Shown: positions 58,007 through 64,000 of the stretch, piece by piece | Position numbering within the stretch: the stretch's first letter is position 1 | Layout of the letters: every line of letters begins with the position of its first letter | Assembly: GCF_050948215.1 (NCBI RefSeq) | Contig: NC_135163.1 | Coordinates: 1,426,001 to 1,490,000, forward strand | Reading direction: 5' to 3' | DNA from: Halictus rubicundus | Lineage: Eukaryota; Arthropoda; Insecta; Hymenoptera; Halictidae | DNA: 64,000 nucleotides | The notes under the pieces: model-generated | What the model saw: the letters and a program-made list of their open reading frames with translations, nothing else | Told to the model about the DNA's origin: nothing | Database searches by the model: none | Made by a program: the position numbers and the translations under genes

Positions 58007-59747
58007 TTTATATCGAACTAGAAAATATTCAACTTACCTCGTGACGCGTGTCCATTGTTCGCAGGTGTAAGGGTAAGAACGAGAAACTAGCGCGGTTTCT
58101 TTTGAATATTTCAATTTATTCCATAGGGTCAGGCGTTAAATAAAATTCTCGGGTTAGATGCTAGCACACTGTAAGGATGTAACGGCGAGACTCTCCGGTG
58201 TCTGTACACGTACGAAACGTCTCCGGATACGAGCGAAAAGTTGAGACGATCGCGTGAAAGTAAGGTTTCTGTGTCGTTTCGGCATGCTCCGGAATATTCT
58301 TGGTTTTGCCACGTCGCTCTATGGCACGTACGTTTACACGCGTTTCCACCTACGTTTTCCAATGGTCTCGCCGAACCCGATAGAAGCATCTCGGGTCCCT
58401 GGGGCAAATGGCGAGAGCAGTTTTCGAGGTCTCGGTGTCCACGCGGTTTTATCACAATATGCATCGGGCAGCATAAATCGGTGTATCCTCGCAGATTACA
58501 AGTGGTCTCTACGTATGCGGTACCGGGCATTCTTCACTGATCGTTAAACGTTAGATCGGCATCGAGAACGCGAGTCATCGAACACGGAGAAACAAAAGAC
58601 AATCACGAATACTCGATTGCACGCGCACAGGCACACACAAAAACGAACACGCACGCAAACACACTTCCATCTTTCAACCGCGAACCTTCACACGTGTTTA
58701 CCATCTCTCGCTTTTTCCTTCGGTCCATTCAATCTTCTCGAAGATTAAAAAAAGAGAGAGTATTGTCTGTTTTTTGGAAGAAGAGACTCGAAACGAATCG
58801 ACAATCGCGATGGTTCCGGCCCTATCGGAATCGGATGAAGAACTATAGCGATCATCGGTGTAGCTAGACCTCTTCTCCCAAAGAACAGGCGCTAAAGTAT
58901 CGTTTGCGAGTCGATGCGATGCGATGCGATCGTTTACAGTGGGCTAGTCTAAGAAACAAAGGTTACGCAATCGACTAACAATTTCGTTTGAGGTCCGACG
59001 AATACAGTCGCCACCGATTTGCACATGAATCTTTGCTGCTCGTTACCTTTTATAATAGCGAATAACATAAATACATTATTAAGAATAATAGTAAGAAACG
59101 TAAGTGTACTCGCGCCCGACGTATCTCCTCTATCGCTTTCGCTGCGAGATTCTCCGCGGCACCATTGTCGCCTCGCGTTCAGTTCGAAAAACCCTCGCAC
59201 CGGAAGCGTTACAAGCGGATCTCGGGCGGCGAACGATTAAATGCTCGTCGATCCTCGCCTTTCGCGAGACTGCGTCGACGCCTAAGTAAAAGAACAAACG
59301 AACAAAAACAAAAAAAAAAGGAAGAGAGGAGTAAAAGGGAAAGTAAAATCACTGACACTGTTCAGCGAGTTGCTCGATTTCTAGAGAATCGTTCAAGTGG
59401 TCCGTATAATGCTTTCGCGATTTTAAAAACCCTGTTCCCTGTCGCCGAGTCCTTCCGTTTCGTTCCTCGGGTCGGCCGAATCTTGGACAGCCCACGGCAT
59501 AGGCACTCATAGATTTTTCTACGATCGGACGCGGCCGTCGCACCTTTCCGTGGTAGTCGAAGAGTCGAACCGAACCAGAGCGTCCACCATTTTTCTCTTC
59601 GTTTCGCGAAAGGCAGATAATATATCTTTCGTGGACGAGACGATTTCACGTCTGTAAAAATGGGATCGCGCGATCCCGACGCTCCCACGTCCACGCAACC
59701 ATATCTCGAACGCAACGTACAATTTTTTTTTTATATTAATTTCGCTT

Positions 59748-59793
<46 letters not shown>

Positions 59794-61692
59794 TATAATT
59801 ATATAATTACAAATAATTATTCATAATATTTATTTGAATATTTCACTAGATTTGTAGAATAATGTCTCTGTCTCTTTTTTATTTTGCCCGCGTTTAGGCT
59901 CGACGTTGCCTGGATGATGTCAAGGCGCTTCTTCATTTTTCCGTTTTTTTACTTTTTTGATTTTATCACAGGAGTCGATTTTCGACCGCGCTTCGGAGTA
60001 CCGGTTGCTGGAACGACGCGGCGGCGCGGCGGCGGAGCGATGCGCTTCGTAAAGAAACAACGTCGATTTCAGAACATTGTCCAACGAAATTTAACTTTCT
60101 TTCGCGTTCCCATACCCGACGGGTGAGTCTTCTAAGCTTGGATGCATCGAACACCGATCTGGTAGCCATTTCTCTCGACCATCCTCGGTTCTTCAGAAAT
60201 TTCATTCGAATTGTCCTGTTTCGATCGTGAAACCTGTGCAATTATTATTTTCAATAAAACGGTTTCGCGGATTCCTTCAGAACGACGACACGGAAGAAAT
60301 ATGCGCATAGTTGTTACTAAAAAAATTCTTAAAGTTAGAAATCTGTTCTACGAAATTAACCCTCTGTGAACAAGGTTTTTTTCAAATAGTAGGAATATTT
60401 TCGTCGGAGAACTAGATTATTTATCAAAGTTTTAAATGAGGGGGGAAATTGAACAATGTGAACACATATTTTGGTATGCATATAACGAAAATATACATTT
60501 AAAATTTCAGGAATTGGATGCGTACCGACTTGTGTTGTCGTTAATATGACATTCGTCCTCAAAAGGTTAAACCTCCGAAAAACCAAGGGTGGTGGAGCGA
60601 AATCGTTTTCAGACTCGTGGCAAGCTCATCGAAAATCGAAACCTATAAGAATCACCGTTCGGTTGTCGGCACGTAAAATGCATGTTGGATAGCCTAACAA
60701 CATCCTCGTGCACGCGAAAGAAAACTTGGGAAGGGAAGCCTCCGTCTCGCGTTTCCATGAGCGTGTTCCCTCCCGCGGGTCTCTTTATCGCGCGCCCGTT
60801 CTTCTTTATTTACATTTCACCATAGAATCTCAAACTGTTCAAACCACACCGTTCAACAAGCTTATCCTCGAAGAAAAACAAGGATTTTCCTCTCTATCCT
60901 GCCCACTGTTCTCGCGTACCGAACCAGAATCTGGAATACCAGCGAAACCGAATGGAATTCCTTTCCCCGTCGCTGTATCTGCCGCGCGATCTCCGCTATC
61001 GACGAGACTCATCTTCGAATTCTGCTCGGTCGCTCGTAGATCGCACCGAGCCAACGAGTGTCCCGTGAAATCGCTCGATAATCAGTCCTCGCGGTAACTC
61101 GGTTCGCGTTAAAAGGTTTACACGCGAACCGGTGCATCGTCGAGATCGTCAGGCTTTGCTCGAGTCTCGGCCATAAGGAGGGTTGTCAGGATTGTTCCCG
61201 AGAGCCGTGGTAAAAGTCCGACGGTTTTCTGCTCGTCGGGGAATCCCACGGCCCGGAAACGTCGAATGTAAAAACGCTTATTTGTTGCCAGTGGATTAAC
61301 GCAGGATCGATGAAAGCGGCGAAACGTCTAGAGTTCCGTGGAATCTAGCCGACCGGCAGCCATCGCGAAATCGGTTCTCTCGGCACTCGAGAGTTTCAAG
61401 AAAGAAATGCTCTCGCTGCTGCTGCCGCTGTCGATGTCTCGAGCCAGTTCCAGCGGGTGCCTGGTCAACGTCCACGGGGATGTGCCGTCTCCGCGAAACG
61501 TCCCGAAGGACGTATCAGGTTTTGTTCGATGGAGGATACGCGCGCCTCCGCGAGCCGATCGATGTCCTCTCTCGGCTGGTCGCCACTGGGGACCATTGTT
61601 CCCTCTAGAGTACTCGTGACACATCGAGGACGCGAGTAACGGTCAAAAGGAATTATTTACATCGCGGTACGTTATCCTGGGAAACCACACGA
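58007..61692. other. GC-richer region without a recognisable gene; may include the glypican 3' UTR
   Basis: Base composition is clearly richer in GC than the left part of the window, with many overlapping chance frames in all six readings but no domain or consistent splice chain. An (AAT)n microsatellite lies at 59751-59792. Because the glypican stop is at 61693 on the minus strand, part of this region is probably its 3' UTR. Confidence 0.4.
59751..59792 (+). repeat. (AAT)n microsatellite
   Basis: Fourteen or so uninterrupted AAT units followed by a TA-rich tail. Confidence 0.9.
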
Positions 61693-63945
61693 TCACAGCC
61701 ACTCGGTGAGACAACCACCGAACCACATAACCACTATGGGAACGAGGTACGTCGTCAGAGCTCGCGACAAGGACATTTTCTGTCTGCTCGCGCCGTTGTC
61801 CGCGGTGGTGGTGCTGTTTCCGGTTCCTGTACTGCTGCCACCGCTGCCGGTACCCGCGCCGGAACCGCCACTCGAATCGGACCCGGAACCGGGTGCGGAC
61901 CCGACCTCGCTCTTGCCACCTTTGTTCGGAACCGTGTCCAACCTCGGAGGTACCGGTTCAGGATGCGCCGCCGGAGGAGGTTGCTTCGGCAAGTCCGGCG
62001 ACAACACCTTCGGCTCGTAGCCCGAACCCTCGTTGAAGCCGTCCTCGTCGTCGGTCAGCGGGTTTTTGTCTTCGTCTATGCCGCCGCCGGATCCGCTTCC
62101 CGACCCGTTCCAGTCCGTGTCCTCTGCAATTTCGAAAACATCGTTATCATGTCTACGTTCTTGGCACAGTGATCCGAAACTGTCGAAACGCCAACTAAAT
62201 TCACGAAACTTCGATTCTTGAAAACACTCGGCGCTTGTATTTCCGGCGAGCATGCAAATGGACTGCTATCAAAAGACCCGTGCTCTTCATTAGGGTTGCA
62301 TTGCAATCGGCAAGTACGGATCGAATGATATATTCCGTGTCACGAGGACCAGCTTATCGCGAAGCAAAATGCCGTCGACTGGCAGCTCCATTTAATCGAT
62401 TCTCATTATCTATCGGACATCGTCGTTGATTACGCGAGTGGATCTCCGTTTATGTATTAGGTGAATAGCGCGTGATACGCTGCCACCATTGGTACGTCCG
62501 CGGACCGATATTCGCTTTAACCCTTTCGTTATTTAGTCCGTACGATATATGGCAATGAGCTGCCACGGTTTCTAGTTCGTGCGTCACACGAACAGTGCGA
62601 ACGACCTTAAAATTTCTAATCAATTTTAGAATTCGTTCGAATTTTATGAATTTTTTAACGAAAGATGAAAGATATTGGTATTTCGCTCCTATTTCTCGCA
62701 ATCAATGAAGAACATTTTTATTATGCACAAATATCCGCAGTTTAGTAGCAAGAACAAAAACTCAAGGGGGGAACCTTGTGTAAAATGAAATTTTTGAGCA
62801 CTTTTTTTTTTGTTTAAATCGATAGAAAATTTCCTCAGGAATACGATAAAAATGGTTAGAAAGTGATCAGAGATGTTCTTGTACGTTATTTTCAAAATAA
62901 AGTGAACGGTTGTATTGAGCGGAGCGGCTCAGGTAGTCGGGCACTCGTCGGAAAGGCTCGTGCTTCTCGAAAAGAAGAAAAAACGGCTGAAGTACAACTT
63001 TTTGAGGAAGAGGAAGATCTGCTTCATGACCTCGATATCGCATTTTTGCACGATATACAAACACGTAACGTGTTTTTCACGTTGCTCAAACTTTAAACGC
63101 ATTATCCTCGAAACGCAAAATTTCAATTTTCGAAACCCGGTATATATATTCTATAAATAATTGGCCATAACATTACAAGCAACAATTTTTTAATTTTTTA
63201 TTTAAAAGATTGTTATTAACAGAAAATCCGTTTTGTTTCAAAACTTCGCCATTGTTGCAATTTTGCAAATTTTAATACAAGAAAAATGTTATGTTGTGCG
63301 TATTTGCATAAACTAACGATTCCATTTTGATTTTTTTGTTTCAGATCATTTTTGTGCACTGTACGCTGCTCTCTGCATTTCCAGGATTCCATTTTCGTGC
63401 CGCCATTGCACCATTGATATTAACGATTAAAATGTATAAAAAATATTTTTGTTTACATTATAACGATACTAAATGATACCTCAAACTTTGCATCAATCTA
63501 CGCATTACATTAAAAAAAAAATCTTGAAAAACAGGCCATCTACACAAGGTTCCCCCGCAATTGTAAAGAACCCAATTGCAGCGTTTCACTTCGAATATCT
63601 TCGAGCATAAACGAGAAACGCGGATAGCATAAGAAATGTCCAACATTTTTTGATCGAGTTGGTATTTTGGCGGACCGCGAAAGGGTTGATGAGGGAACGC
63701 GATGTTTCGTATCCGTCTCGTACGATACACGATCTCGGAGAACATTTATAATAATCTCAAAAATAGTAGATTTACCTGTGTCTATCCAATCGACGTCTTG
63801 GCCATTGTACGCGGACTTGAGTCTATTCGTGATGGTGGTCAACGCGAACACCTGATCTCGAACGATGGTTGGCCTCGGGCCCGAGCTGCGCACCTCCGGA
63901 TTCAAGCTCTGCGTTTCGCCGTTCGATGACACCGGGTATATGTAC
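61693..63945 (-). CDS. Glypican, two C-terminal exons (5' partial; Dally-like/GPC4-6 type likely)
   Basis: Exons 63945-63776 and 62123-61693 on the minus strand are separated by a 1.65-kb intron, phase 1, joining DVDWIDT to EDTDWNGSGSGSGGG. The first exon holds VRDQVFALTTITNRLKSAYN, the conserved last helix of the glypican core. The second is an acidic, Ser-Gly-rich region with clustered Ser-Gly pairs next to Asp/Glu (heparan sulphate attachment sites), a proline-rich stretch and a C-terminal hydrophobic GPI signal (TTYLVPIVVMWFGGCL). Glypicans are GPI-anchored heparan sulphate proteoglycans that shape Wnt, Hedgehog and BMP signalling. The N-terminal cysteine-rich core lies beyond the right edge. 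The assignment to the Dally-like rather than the Dally class rests on memory of the C-terminal region and is moderate. Confidence 0.85.
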
Positions 63946-64000
63946 CTGTAGCCGCGACAATCAATATGCATTTGAGTTTTTCAACCATGCATGGGACCAC

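Noticed and set aside
58129..58540. 133-codon minus-strand frame and overlapping plus frames
   Set aside because: Several frames are open at once in GC-rich sequence; none has motifs or splice signals.
59751..59792. (AAT)n run as a possible CRISPR or satellite array
   Set aside because: A simple trinucleotide microsatellite without spacers. No CRISPR array is expected or seen in this eukaryotic window.
61338..62221. Plus-strand frames over the glypican last exon
   Set aside because: Antisense shadows of the Ser-Gly/Pro-rich glypican exon and its 3' flank.
62863..63160. Frames inside the glypican intron
   Set aside because: Short overlapping frames on both strands without domain support; perhaps repeat debris, but no family could be named.

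Overview
The window is animal nuclear DNA, most likely from an insect and probably a hymenopteran. Gene structures rest on GT-AG introns (many of 60-120 bp) in AT-rich sequence. The proteins recognised are insect-type: Cnk, Rac1, Exo70, an R2D2-like dsRNA-binding protein, a chitin-binding chitinase and a glypican. The order assignment is inference from overall character; no species can be named from the sequence alone. Exon chains were built by hand. For each complete gene the exon lengths sum to a multiple of three with matching splice phases.

Layout, left to right. 1-891: 3' end of the splicing factor RBM17/SPF45 (+). 1427-2838: the ALG2 mannosyltransferase (-), whose upstream region holds a small TA-flanked MITE. 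4026-5086: a centrin-like EF-hand gene followed only 44 bp later by a short Vti1b-type SNARE (both +), then a possible 58-aa small ORF. 5.69-11.61 kb: a degenerate non-LTR retrotransposon (-) carrying a 907-bp inverted copy of its own 5' end. 11.84-19.69 kb: the complete 12-exon cnk scaffold gene (+). 22.4-27.0 kb: a RING/SIM protein, an unrecognised single-pass protein and a MARCH-type membrane E3 ligase (all +). 27.9-30.4 kb: a broken THAP gene, a decayed mariner with about 220-bp terminal repeats and a dispersed repeat. 31.9-37.6 kb: Rac1 (+) and Exo70 (-), convergent. 39.2-40.9 kb: an R2D2-like two-dsRBD gene (+) whose only coding intron is mostly one large hairpin. 42.9-46.8 kb: a palindromic foldback element with a hAT-like element at its centre. 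47.9-52.8 kb: a dead and a live GH18 chitinase (-). 52.8-61.7 kb: no convincing complete gene, but several repeats. 61.7-63.9 kb: the two C-terminal exons of a glypican (-) that runs off the right edge.

Functional links are modest. Rac1, Exo70 and Cnk all act in signalling, cytoskeleton or secretion. ALG2, the SNARE, MARCH and glypican belong to the secretory and membrane system. The R2D2-like gene belongs to the small-RNA pathway. The most striking theme is structural: three independent long inverted repeats (0.26, 0.9 and about 1.1 kb arms), each able to give dsRNA if transcribed, one of them inside the intron of the dsRNA-binding-protein gene. A second theme is a MITE family, three copies here, whose terminal repeats carry the palindrome GCGCATGCGC, the consensus binding site of NRF1/Ewg.
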